64,000 nucleotides of DNA from Tautonia plasticadhaerens (GTDB lineage: Bacteria; Planctomycetota; Planctomycetia; Isosphaerales; Isosphaeraceae): the NCBI RefSeq assembly GCF_007752535.1, contig NZ_CP036426.1:7440001-7504000 (forward strand). The letters are read 5' to 3'. A model generated the notes under the pieces. The model was not told where the DNA came from. It searched no databases and worked only from the letters and a program-made list of their open reading frames with translations. Of this stretch, positions 23,993 through 32,185 are shown piece by piece. The stretch's first letter is position 1. Each line of letters starts with the position of its first letter. A program made the position numbers and the translations under genes.

Positions 23993-26830
23993 ATGCTGCC
24001 GAAGACGCGGCGACGCTGCCTTTCCGTCGAGTCGCTGGAGGACCGCGTCGTGATGAGCGCGCCCCGGCCGCTCCCGGGCACCCCGCTGGAGCTGCCGCAG
24101 GGGGGGGCCTGGAGGAACACGACGTTCATCGGTTCTCCCGTGCTCGCCGACCTGGACGGCGACGGGACGGAGGAGATCCTCACCGCCGCGGCCGGGGGAC
24201 GGCTGGTGGCCTATTCGGCCGGGGCCGACGGGCAACTCCGGGAGTTCCGGCGGTACGAGACGGGGGCCGAAGCCAACTTCAAATCGACGCCGGTGGTGGT
24301 GCGGCGGCCCGACGGGTCGAAGATGATCGTCGCCGGGCTCGGCCGGGACGAGTTCGCCTCCCCCGCCCCGTTGGAGGACGGCCGGGTCTTCGCCTGGGAC
24401 GCCGTCAGCGGCCAGGTGCTACCGGGCTGGCCCCGGGGGACCGGCGTCGGCGGCGTGGTCGGCCCGCTCGCCGCGGGAGACCTGACCGGCGACGGCATCG
24501 ACGAGATCGTCGTCACCTCGTTCAACGGCTCGGTCCACGCCTTCCGGCAGGACGGCTCGGTCCTCTGGCTGTACGAGAATGACGACTCGGTCCAGTCCGG
24601 CGCCGCGATCGGCGACATCGACCGCGACGGCTCCCCCGAGGTCGTCTTCGGCGCCGACTCCAGCGAGAGCATCTACTTCCACGCCGGGGGCTTCGTCACG
24701 ATCCTCAACGCCAACGGGGCGACCAAGTCCCGGATCCCGACCGGCGAGGTGATCTGGTCCTCCCCGGTGCTGGCGGACCTCACCGGCGACGGGTTCCTCG
24801 AGATGGTGGTGGGCACGGGCCTGAACTTCTCGCTCACCGACCCGACCGCATCCCCCGAGCGTCGGGCGGAGGCCCGGCTGGCGGCGAACCAGATCCTCGC
24901 CTACGACCACCAGGGCCAGGTCGTGCCCGGCTGGCCCTACCGGACGACCGCCGACCCCTCGGCCAACCGGCAGGTCTACAGCTCCCCCGCCGTGGCCGAC
25001 CTGGACGGCGACGGCATGCTGGAGGTGGCGGCCATGGACCTGGCCGGGTACCTCCACGTGGTCCGCGGCGACGGCCGGCCGATGCCCGGGTTCGACGGCG
25101 GCCGGCAACTGCTGCCGCCGATCGCGGGGACCAACGACACCTACACCTCGCCGATCATCGCCGACGCCGACGGCGACGGCTCGCCCGACCTGATCGTCTC
25201 GGCCCGACAGACGCTGTTCGCCCTGGATGCCTCGGGCGACGAGCTCTGGAGGCTCCCGGCGCCGACGGCCCCGGGCGGCACGCCCGACGGCTTCGTCAAC
25301 GCCGCGGCGGTCGGCCAGGTCGACGGCTCGGGCGGCCTGGAGCTGGTCATCGCCACCAACGCCCTGGGCGTGCCCAACCCGCCCCGGGGGGTGGGGGCCT
25401 ACGAGCTGCCGGAGAGCCCGCTGACGCCCCCCTGGCCGATGCACCGCAGGACGGCCGATTCGACGCCGGTCACTCAGAGCCCGGCGTTCCTCGCCAAGTA
25501 CGTCCGGGCCTCCTTCCGGGCCTTGCTGGGACGGGAGGCGACCGACAACGACATCCGCGTCTTCTCCGGCATGATGATGGCCAACGAGTGGTCGCCGAAG
25601 GTCTTCGCCGAGACCGTCGCCCTGACCCCCGAGGCGAGGACGGTGGTCATCCGCCAGCTCTACCAGAGCTACCTCCAGCGCCCCCCGACCGAGGCCGAGG
25701 TCGCCGCCGGCCAGCAGCAGCTCGAGGCGGGCCGGGCCGTGGATCTGGCCCGGCAACTGGTGCTATCCGACGAGTCCCTGGCCAGGACCGACGGCACGAT
25801 CCCGGGCGTGCTGGGACGGTTCTACGAGACGATCCTCCGCCGGCCGATCACGGCCGGCGAGGTGGCGATCCTGGAGCCGGTGATCCGGTCGGGGATCGTG
25901 CCGATGCCGGAGATCGCCCGCTTGCTGCTGCTCTCCGAGGAATTCGTGCTGCTGGACATCGCGGCGCCGACCGTCATCGCCTACCGGACCGAGTTCCCGG
26001 ACGCCCCCTTCGACGACGCCGCCATCGCCTCCGTGGTGCTGGACCGCAACGGGGCGATCAAGGAGGAGCGGATGAAGGCCACGCTCATCGCCACCGGGGG
26101 GCGGTACGAGCGGGCGACGCCGATCGCCGGGGTGGTCCGGTCGGTCCTCAGCGACCTGGAGCAGCGAGTACCGTCGCCCTCGGAGGTCGGCTTCTGGATC
26201 CGGGAGTTCACCTACGGCCGGACCTCGCCGACGGCCTTCTTCCCGACGGTCATCGACGGCGCGGGGGCCCGGGCCCAGTTCGTCCGGGAGCAGGTCCGGT
26301 CCCTGCTCGGGCGGGAGGCCGACCCGGCGACCGTCGCCTCGCTCTCCAACTACGCGAGCCGGGAGGAGCTGATCATCTCCCTGGCGTCCTCCCCCGAGTA
26401 TTTCGCCCGGGCCGGGGGGGACAACCCGGGGTTCGTCCGGCTCGCCTTCCTCGACCTGTACGGGGTCGACCCGCTGCCCGCATCGGTCCTGAACGAGCAG
26501 GTCGCCGCGCTCAACGGCGGCCGACTGACCCGGGAGGGCATGATCCGGAACCTGGTCTTCAGCGCCCCGTTCTACGAGAAGGACGTCGTCGAGCTGCTCT
26601 TCCGCTTCCTGCCCGAGGAGGGCAAGGGGGTGCTCCGGATCCCGATCGACGCGCCGCCCGGCACCGCCGCCAACAATCCGGATCCGGCGCTGATCCGGTC
26701 GCTCGTCTCCGCCCGGCAGTCGGGCGCGACGATGGCCGACACCCTGGCCACGATCCTCGGCTCTCCGACGTATTTCTACCGCTCGTCGTACGTCCGGGGC
26801 CTCTATCGGAGCACGGGCGTCCGAAACTGA
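23993..26830 (+). CDS. secreted FG-GAP/VCBS beta-propeller protein with DUF4214 repeats
   Basis: A 945-residue protein. The N-terminus (MLPKTRRRCLSVESLEDRVV) has the Arg-rich, E-x-L-E-x-R planctomycete leader found at the start of many exported proteins instead of a classical signal peptide. Residues ~30-480 contain seven FG-GAP/VCBS-like blades with calcium-binding loops such as DLDGDGTEEI, DLTGDGIDEI, DIDRDGSPEV and DADGDGSPDL. Residues ~500-945 contain several DUF4214-type units (YVRASFRALLGREATDND, QLYQSYLQRPPTEAEV, FYETILRRPITAGEV and LAFLDLYGVDPLPASV). The combination suggests a large extracellular or surface adhesive protein. GAGGA sits 7 nt before the chosen ATG; an in-frame ATG five codons upstream is possible. 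The FG-GAP-to-DUF4214 linker runs without a break. Confidence 0.85.
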   Translation: MLPKTRRRCLSVESLEDRVVMSAPRPLPGTPLELPQGGAWRNTTFIGSPVLADLDGDGTEEILTAAAGGRLVAYSAGADGQLREFRRYETGAEANFKSTPVVVRRPDGSKMIVAGLGRDEFASPAPLEDGRVFAWDAVSGQVLPGWPRGTGVGGVVGPLAAGDLTGDGIDEIVVTSFNGSVHAFRQDGSVLWLYENDDSVQSGAAIGDIDRDGSPEVVFGADSSESIYFHAGGFVTILNANGATKSRIPTGEVIWSSPVLADLTGDGFLEMVVGTGLNFSLTDPTASPERRAEARLAANQILAYDHQGQVVPGWPYRTTADPSANRQVYSSPAVADLDGDGMLEVAAMDLAGYLHVVRGDGRPMPGFDGGRQLLPPIAGTNDTYTSPIIADADGDGSPDLIVSARQTLFALDASGDELWRLPAPTAPGGTPDGFVNAAAVGQVDGSGGLELVIATNALGVPNPPRGVGAYELPESPLTPPWPMHRRTADSTPVTQSPAFLAKYVRASFRALLGREATDNDIRVFSGMMMANEWSPKVFAETVALTPEARTVVIRQLYQSYLQRPPTEAEVAAGQQQLEAGRAVDLARQLVLSDESLARTDGTIPGVLGRFYETILRRPITAGEVAILEPVIRSGIVPMPEIARLLLLSEEFVLLDIAAPTVIAYRTEFPDAPFDDAAIASVVLDRNGAIKEERMKATLIATGGRYERATPIAGVVRSVLSDLEQRVPSPSEVGFWIREFTYGRTSPTAFFPTVIDGAGARAQFVREQVRSLLGREADPATVASLSNYASREELIISLASSPEYFARAGGDNPGFVRLAFLDLYGVDPLPASVLNEQVAALNGGRLTREGMIRNLVFSAPFYEKDVVELLFRFLPEEGKGVLRIPIDAPPGTAANNPDPALIRSLVSARQSGATMADTLATILGSPTYFYRSSYVRGLYRSTGVRN

Positions 26831-26940
26831 CGAGCACCCGTCGCCGGACGGCGGGCGAGGGACGGTGGAGGAGGGTCGGGGTCCCGCGCCCGGCATCGGC
26901 CCACCATCACCCGCCCCCCGCCGCCGACGGGTGCCTGGGC

Positions 26941-26988
26941 GCGCTCGACGGGCCGGGGGGACGGTCGTCCCCCCGGCCCGTCGAGCGC
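26941..26988. terminator. perfect 22-bp hairpin between convergent genes
   Basis: Bases 26941-26962 and 26967-26988 are exact reverse complements (starting GCGCTCGACGGGCC on the left), with a 4-nt loop GGTC. It lies between the ends of the DUF4214 gene (+) and the isocitrate dehydrogenase gene (-), so it can terminate both. No T-tract follows on either side. Confidence 0.8.
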
Positions 26989-27013
26989 GGAGCGGTGGCT
27001 CAGGTTGCCGGGA

Positions 27014-28495
27014 TCACTGCCCCTGGTCGAGGGAGAAGCCCGGCTCGCCGTCGAAGTTGCAGAGGTGCTCGGTCTTGATGAAGTCGAGGCCGGCGGCCTC
27101 GATCCGGCCGAGCAGGTCGACCACCTGTCGGTGGGTGATGGGGGCGCCCCCCTCGGCGTCCTGGAAGCGGCAACGCCAGTGGTCGGAGCAGAAGGTCTCG
27201 GGCAGGCCGTCCGGCCAGACCTTCAGTCCGCGGTTGCTGATCATCTTCAGCGTGAGGTCCGGGCCCGCCAGCGGGGCGAGCGCCGAGCCGAGGTCGTCGG
27301 GGGAGCCGGACGACCAGTCGAAGAACACGTCGACGCCCACGAGTTCCTTCTTCGACTTCCTGGCGGCGGTCGCCGCCCCGGCCCCTTTCGCCGTCGCCCG
27401 GCCGGCCTCGGGGACGTCGCCGGAATAGGAGACGGCCTTCAGCTGCTCGGGCTTCTGGCCGAGCCGGGCGATCACGGCCTGGGCGAACTCCCGGGTACCG
27501 ACCTTCTGCTTGCTGACCTTCTCGTCGAAGATGTCGTACGTGTGGATGCCGTCCTCGAGGGTCTTCAGCCAGGCGTTGTGGGCCCGCTCGGCGGCCTCGA
27601 CCTCGCCGATGTGGACGAGCATCAGGACGCTGCCGAGGAACAGGCCCGACGGGTTGGCGAGGTTCTGGCCGGCGCGGCGGGGGGCGGAGCCGTGGATCGC
27701 CTCGAACATGGCGCAGTGGTCGCCGATGTTCGCCGAGCCGGCCAGGCCGACCGAGCCGGCGATCTGGGCGGCCACGTCGGAGAGCACGTCGCCGTAGAGG
27801 TTCGGCATGACGATCACGTCGAAGGCGCCGGGCGTGTCGGCCATCTTGGCGGCGCCGATGTCGATGATCCAGTGCTCGTTCTCGATGGACGGATATTCCG
27901 CCGCGATCTCGTCGAAGACCTTGTGGAACAGCCCGTCGGTCAGCTTCATGATGTTGTCTTTGGTGAAGCAGGTGACCTTCTTCCGGTTGTTCTTCACCGC
28001 GTAATCGAACGCGTAGCGGACGATCTTCTCGCAGCCGGGTCGGCTGATGAGCTTGAGGCACTGCATCACCTGGTCGGTCTGGCGATGCTCGATCCCGGCG
28101 TAGAGATCCTCCTCATTCTCCCGGACGATGACCACGTCCATCCCCGGGTGCTTGGTCCGCACGTACGGCGCGTAGGCGACGCAGGGGCGGATGTTGGCGT
28201 ACAGGCCCAGGGTCTTGCGGACGGTGACGTTGAGGCTCTTGAAGCCGCCGCCCTGGGGGGTGGTGATGGGGGCCTTGAGGAAGACCTTGGTGCGCCGGAG
28301 GGAATCCCAGGCGTCGGGGGTGATGCCGGACGTGTGGCCGGACTTGTAGACCGCCTCGCCGATCTGGATCGTCTCGATCTCCAGCCGGGCGCCGGCCTCC
28401 TGCAGGATCGCCAGCGTCGCCTCCATGATCTCGGGCCCGATCCCGTCTCCGTGGGCCACGGTGATCGGCGTCGCTCCTGCCCCGGTGGTCGCCAT
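27014..28495 (-). CDS. icd: isocitrate dehydrogenase, long Thermus/Rickettsia-type
   Basis: A 493-residue TCA-cycle enzyme oxidising isocitrate to 2-oxoglutarate and CO2. Landmarks are TVAHGDGIGPEIM (dinucleotide side), LNVTVRKTLGLYANIRPC and VIVRENEEDLYAGIEH (substrate arginines), FTKDNIMKLTDGLF (catalytic lysine region), MPNLYGDVLSDVAAQIAG (metal aspartates) and FEAIHGSAPRRAGQNLANPSG. After residue ~340 an Ala/Lys-rich linker leads to a ~120-residue extra C-terminal domain, as in the Thermus enzyme; the usual E. coli enzyme lacks it. The ATG at 28495 is preferred over one three codons upstream because GGGAGG then lies 9 nt before the start instead of touching it. NADP use is likely but not proved here. 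Confidence 0.92.
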   Translation of the reverse strand: MATTGAGATPITVAHGDGIGPEIMEATLAILQEAGARLEIETIQIGEAVYKSGHTSGITPDAWDSLRRTKVFLKAPITTPQGGGFKSLNVTVRKTLGLYANIRPCVAYAPYVRTKHPGMDVVIVRENEEDLYAGIEHRQTDQVMQCLKLISRPGCEKIVRYAFDYAVKNNRKKVTCFTKDNIMKLTDGLFHKVFDEIAAEYPSIENEHWIIDIGAAKMADTPGAFDVIVMPNLYGDVLSDVAAQIAGSVGLAGSANIGDHCAMFEAIHGSAPRRAGQNLANPSGLFLGSVLMLVHIGEVEAAERAHNAWLKTLEDGIHTYDIFDEKVSKQKVGTREFAQAVIARLGQKPEQLKAVSYSGDVPEAGRATAKGAGAATAARKSKKELVGVDVFFDWSSGSPDDLGSALAPLAGPDLTLKMISNRGLKVWPDGLPETFCSDHWRCRFQDAEGGAPITHRQVVDLLGRIEAAGLDFIKTEHLCNFDGEPGFSLDQGQ

Positions 28496-28847
28496 CTCGT
28501 CCATCCTCCCGATCGATCGCGCTCGATCCAGACGTCCGCCGCCCCCGGCCCCCGCCCTCACGGGGGCGTCGCCGGCCGGACGGCCTCGAATTCGAGTCAC
28601 TTCTATCGGAAAAATCCCACCCCGGTCAAGCGGCCCACCCGGCCGGCCCGCGTCGATCGGCCCCGCCGGTCCGATGCGACCCGTGGGTGCCGGTCGCGGG
28701 ATGGGCCGGCCTCCCGGCCGCGGTCCCGGTCGAAATCGGGCCGGATCGGGCTCCCCCATCCGGGCGTCGCGGGTAAGATGGGGCCGAGGCCGCCGGGGAT
28801 GGGGGGACCTCGCCGGGCTCCGATCGACGACCAGGGGAGGGGGCGAC
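28496..28847. other. divergent intergenic region, icd / DacB-like
   Basis: About 350 bp between divergently transcribed genes. A relatively AT-rich stretch at 28588-28620 (TTCGAGTCACTTCTATCGG then AAAAATCCC) is the most likely promoter area. No gene was recognised, and no exact -35/-10 pair could be assigned. Confidence 0.45.
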
Positions 28848-30533
28848 ATGCGACGCAAGGTCGGGGCGTGCGGGTCCTGCATCGGCTGGCTCCTGGCGGC
28901 GTCGATCCCGGCCTGGGCGGGGGACGACGGGTCGTCGGGACCGATCGCCGACCGGGTCGCGGAGATCATCGCGACCCCCGGCTTCGAGGCCGGGCACTGG
29001 GGCGTCCTCGTCGTCGATCGGAGTTCGGGCGAGGTCCTCTTCGAGCACGAGGCCGATCGCCTGTTCATCCCCGCCGAGGTCGCCCAGCTCTTCCCCGCCG
29101 CCTCGGCCCTGGAGGCATTGGGGGTCGACCACCGATTCCAGACCCCCGTCCACCGCCGGGGGGAGGTGGGGCCGGGCGGCACCCTCGACGGCGACCTCAT
29201 CCTGGTCGCCGTCGGGGACCCCAGCCTCGGCGGCCGGACCAGCCCCAAGGACGGCTCGCTGCTCTACCGGGACGTCGACCACACCCGGGCCGGCTCGACC
29301 CAGGGGGCCGCACTCGTCGAGGCCGACCCGCTGGCCGGCCTGGACCACCTGGCCCGCGAGGTCAAGGCCGCCGGCATCTCGGCCGTCTCCGGCGAGGTGA
29401 TCGTCGACGACCGACTCTTCGAGCCGACGCCGGTCGAGGGGGCCGTGCCCTCCCGGATCGTGCCGATCGCGGTGAACGACAACCTCGTCGACGTGGTCGT
29501 CACCCCCGCCGCCGAGCCGGGCAAGCCGGCCGGGGTGGTCACCGTGCCGCCCTCGGACTTCTACGCCGCCGAGTCACGGGTCGAGACCGTGCCCGAGGGG
29601 CAGCCGCCCCGGATCGAGGTGGTCCGTGAGGGGACCCGGCGGTTCTCGGTCCGGGGACAGATCCCGGTGGGCCACCCGCCGGTGGTCCGGGTCTACGAGG
29701 TCGAGCAGCCGGGGGACTTCGCCCGGGCCCTGTTCGTCGAGCAACTCCGGGCCCGGGGGGTCCGGGTCGACGCCTCCCCGCTGGGGGAGAACCCCGGGGA
29801 TCGCCTGCCGTCCTCCCCGGTGGTGGCCCAGTTGCCGAGGGTGGCGCAATACACCTCCCCCCCGCTCCGGGAGTACGTCCGGATGATCCTCAAGGTCGGC
29901 CACCACCTGCACGCGGGGTCGCTCCCCCTGCTGCTGGCCGCCGCCGAGGGGCAGCGATCCCTGGCCGAAGGGCTCCGACGCCAGGGGGCGATCCACGAGC
30001 GGCTCGGCTTGCCCGCCGGCGGGATCAGCCTGGCCGACGGCGCCGGGACGCACCGGTCCGACCTCGTCTCCCCCCGGGCCGTCGTCGCCCTGCTCCGCGC
30101 CATGGACACCCGCCCCGGGGGCCCGGCCTTCGAGGCCGCCTTGCCCGTGATCGGCCGGGAGGGGACGACGCTCGACGTGGTCGCCGCCGACAGCCCCGCC
30201 CGGGGTCACGCCCGGGCCCACTCCGGCACGTCCTGGTCGGTGGACGCGACGACCGGCAGGCCGGTGCTGCTCTGCAAGTCGCTGGCCGGCTACATGGAGA
30301 CGGCCTCGGGCCGCGACCTCGCCTTCGCCTACTTCGTCAACCTCGTCCCCAGCACCGGCGCCGCCGACCGGGGCGTCACCGGCCTGTCGTCGGCCCGGCT
30401 CCTGGGGGCACTCTGCGAGGCCTTCTACGCCGACCAATCCCCGGGTTCCCCCTCCGCCTCCGTCCCGCCCGTCCCCCCCGCCCCCGCCCCCCAGGTGCCT
30501 CCCCCGGCGGGCCCGAACGCGACCGATGAGTGA
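28848..30533 (+). CDS. DacB/PBP4-like (peptidase S13) protein with degenerate active site
   Basis: A 561-residue exported protein with the architecture of D-alanyl-D-alanine carboxypeptidase/endopeptidase PBP4: signal peptide (CIGWLLAASIPAWAG), an N-terminal half with GHWGVLVVDRSSGEVLFEHEA, the inserted PBP4 domains with LILVAVGDPSLGG and IVDDRLFE, and the closing half with ISLADGAGTHRSDLVSP. All three catalytic motifs are altered. The SxxK position reads E77-V-A-Q80 (IPAEVAQLF), the SxN position reads G351-H-H353, and the KTG position reads H458-S-G460 (AHSGTS). The protein should therefore lack normal carboxypeptidase activity; a binding or regulatory role is inferred. GGGGAGGGGG precedes the ATG. 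The C-terminus is Pro-rich. The CbiA-like gene starts about 210 nt downstream. Confidence 0.85.
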   Translation: MRRKVGACGSCIGWLLAASIPAWAGDDGSSGPIADRVAEIIATPGFEAGHWGVLVVDRSSGEVLFEHEADRLFIPAEVAQLFPAASALEALGVDHRFQTPVHRRGEVGPGGTLDGDLILVAVGDPSLGGRTSPKDGSLLYRDVDHTRAGSTQGAALVEADPLAGLDHLAREVKAAGISAVSGEVIVDDRLFEPTPVEGAVPSRIVPIAVNDNLVDVVVTPAAEPGKPAGVVTVPPSDFYAAESRVETVPEGQPPRIEVVREGTRRFSVRGQIPVGHPPVVRVYEVEQPGDFARALFVEQLRARGVRVDASPLGENPGDRLPSSPVVAQLPRVAQYTSPPLREYVRMILKVGHHLHAGSLPLLLAAAEGQRSLAEGLRRQGAIHERLGLPAGGISLADGAGTHRSDLVSPRAVVALLRAMDTRPGGPAFEAALPVIGREGTTLDVVAADSPARGHARAHSGTSWSVDATTGRPVLLCKSLAGYMETASGRDLAFAYFVNLVPSTGAADRGVTGLSSARLLGALCEAFYADQSPGSPSASVPPVPPAPAPQVPPPAGPNATDE

Positions 30534-30564
30534 TTGCGCGAAAAATTGGGTCGAGGCCGCCGTC

Positions 30565-30592
30565 TTGACCGGGTATGAGAACCCCCTATCAT
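30565..30592 (+). promoter_or_regulatory. candidate sigma70-type promoter
   Basis: TTGACC (30565-30570) and TATCAT (30587-30592) are separated by 16 nt. Each matches five of six consensus bases, which is notable in this GC-rich context. It lies just after the DacB-like gene and would start transcription near 30599, giving a leader of about 140 nt before the CbiA-like gene at 30742. Confidence 0.55.
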
Positions 30593-30741
30593 TTTGAGTG
30601 ATCGGGCACCCCGCTGAGGGGCCCCGGCCATCTTCTGGTGGATCGACCCTGTCCTGACGATAACAAGGCCCGTGTCCGATCCGGGGGGCGTCCGATCGAG
30701 CGGGCGTCCGAACCGGTCGGCGTCCCCGGTGCGCATGCACG

Positions 30742-32127
30742 ATGAGTCCACCCACGGCTCGGCTGGCCCTGGCAATCCCCGGTTCCGGACCGGACCCGGC
30801 CCCCGTGGGGATCGCCTTGCTCGCCGCGATGGCCGAGAAGGGGGTGCGGGTCCAGCACTTCCGGTCCTGGGCCTGCCCGATCGGCACCCGGGCGATCGGT
30901 GGCCTGACCGGCCTGCCGGGCCGGCATTTGGACGCCTGGCTGATGACGCCGGAGGTGTGCCGGTCGGTCTTCGATCGGGGCGCCCGGTCGGCGGACCTGG
31001 CGGTCGTCGAGGGGGCCATCGAGGAGATCCCGGCCCCGGCCGGCGGGCCGAGCTACGAGGATCTCTGCGTCTCCACCTGCGGTCGGCCCGGGGCGTTGCT
31101 GCCGCTGGCCGACGCGATCGACGCGCCGATCATCGCGGCCGTCCCCTGCGACCGGCTCGACGCGTTCCACCTGCCTCACCTGGTCCGGGGGGTGGACGGG
31201 ATCGTGCTGGACGGCCTGGAGGACCGCCGCGAGTTCGCCTCGATGCGGAGGATGGTCGAGCTGGTGCTCGATCGCCCGGTGCTCGGCGCCCTGGAGGCCC
31301 TGCCTTCGGCCCGGGAGGCGCTGCGGGTGGCCCGTCGGGACCAGGCACTCGACCCCCGGCTGGCCTCGGCCCTCGCGAGGAGCCTCGGCCGCTTCTCCGA
31401 CCTCGACGCGATGCTCGAGCTGGCGTCCAGCCGTCCCATGCCGCCGTCGGACCCGGCCGCACTGCCGCCCATCGGCCTGCCGTTCAAGGTCGCCTACGCC
31501 CACGACGACGCCTTCGGCGACTACTTCCCCGATACGCTGGAGCTGCTCGAGACGCTCGGCGCCGAGTTGGTCGAGTTCTCTCCCCTGTCCGACGGCGACC
31601 TGCCGCCGGGGGTCGACCTGGTCATGATCGGCTGCGGCTTCCCCGATCGCTTCGCCGAGGAACTGTCGGCCAACGCCTGCCTGATCGCCGCGCTGCGGTC
31701 CTGGGTCTGCCGGGGGAAGCCGCTCTACGCCGAGGGGGGCGGCTGTGCCTATCTCGGCCGCTTCATGAAGCTGGGAGACCGGGACGTGCCCGGCGTCGGC
31801 CTCTTCCCGTTCGACGCGGCGCTCCGGCCCGACCCCGAGCCGCCGGCACCCGTCTACCGGACCCTCTGTCGGTCGGGGCTCCTCGGGCCCGGGGGCACGG
31901 TGGTCCGAGGCTACCACTCCAACCGTTGGCACCTGCGGCCCGCCCCCGAACCCGGGGACTGCCCGGCCCAGTCCGGCTACCTGACCGCCGAGCGGGACGT
32001 GGCCTACCGTCGCAATGCCGTCGGCAGCCTGATCCACCTGCACTTGGCCGCCCTGCCCCAGGTCGTCTCCTCCCTCGCCGGCCTCGGCCGCCGCGGGTTC
32101 GCCTCGCCGACGATCGGCGGACGCTGA
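30742..32127 (+). CDS. CbiA/CobB-like (cobyrinate a,c-diamide synthase fold) protein with altered active sites
   Basis: A 461-residue protein with the two-part CbiA layout: an N-terminal dethiobiotin-synthetase-like ATPase half and a C-terminal class I glutamine amidotransferase half. The collinear order is clear (GVRVQHFRSWACPIGTRAI, LDAWLMTPEVCRSVF, ADLAVVEGAI, RPVLGALEALP, then FKVAYAHDDAFGDYFPDTL, DLVMIGCGFPDRFAEEL and KPLYAEGGGCAYLGR). The P-loop expected near the N-terminus is replaced by AIPGSGPDPAPVG, without Gly-Lys-Thr. The glutaminase nucleophile Cys in YAECGG is Gly332 here, with a Cys only at 335. The His motif reads GYHSNRWH. Normal glutamine-dependent amidation is thus doubtful. 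No other cobalamin gene is nearby. Role unknown. Confidence 0.8.
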   Translation: MSPPTARLALAIPGSGPDPAPVGIALLAAMAEKGVRVQHFRSWACPIGTRAIGGLTGLPGRHLDAWLMTPEVCRSVFDRGARSADLAVVEGAIEEIPAPAGGPSYEDLCVSTCGRPGALLPLADAIDAPIIAAVPCDRLDAFHLPHLVRGVDGIVLDGLEDRREFASMRRMVELVLDRPVLGALEALPSAREALRVARRDQALDPRLASALARSLGRFSDLDAMLELASSRPMPPSDPAALPPIGLPFKVAYAHDDAFGDYFPDTLELLETLGAELVEFSPLSDGDLPPGVDLVMIGCGFPDRFAEELSANACLIAALRSWVCRGKPLYAEGGGCAYLGRFMKLGDRDVPGVGLFPFDAALRPDPEPPAPVYRTLCRSGLLGPGGTVVRGYHSNRWHLRPAPEPGDCPAQSGYLTAERDVAYRRNAVGSLIHLHLAALPQVVSSLAGLGRRGFASPTIGGR

Positions 32128-32185
32128 CGGCCCCGATCCGACTCGCCCGAGTCGTCGATCGCCCTGCCGATCCCGGGCCGGGCGA

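Noticed and set aside
30599-30741. Cobalamin riboswitch ahead of the CbiA-like gene
   Set aside because: The ~140-nt leader has some hairpin potential, but no B12-box (GCCACTG-like) was found.
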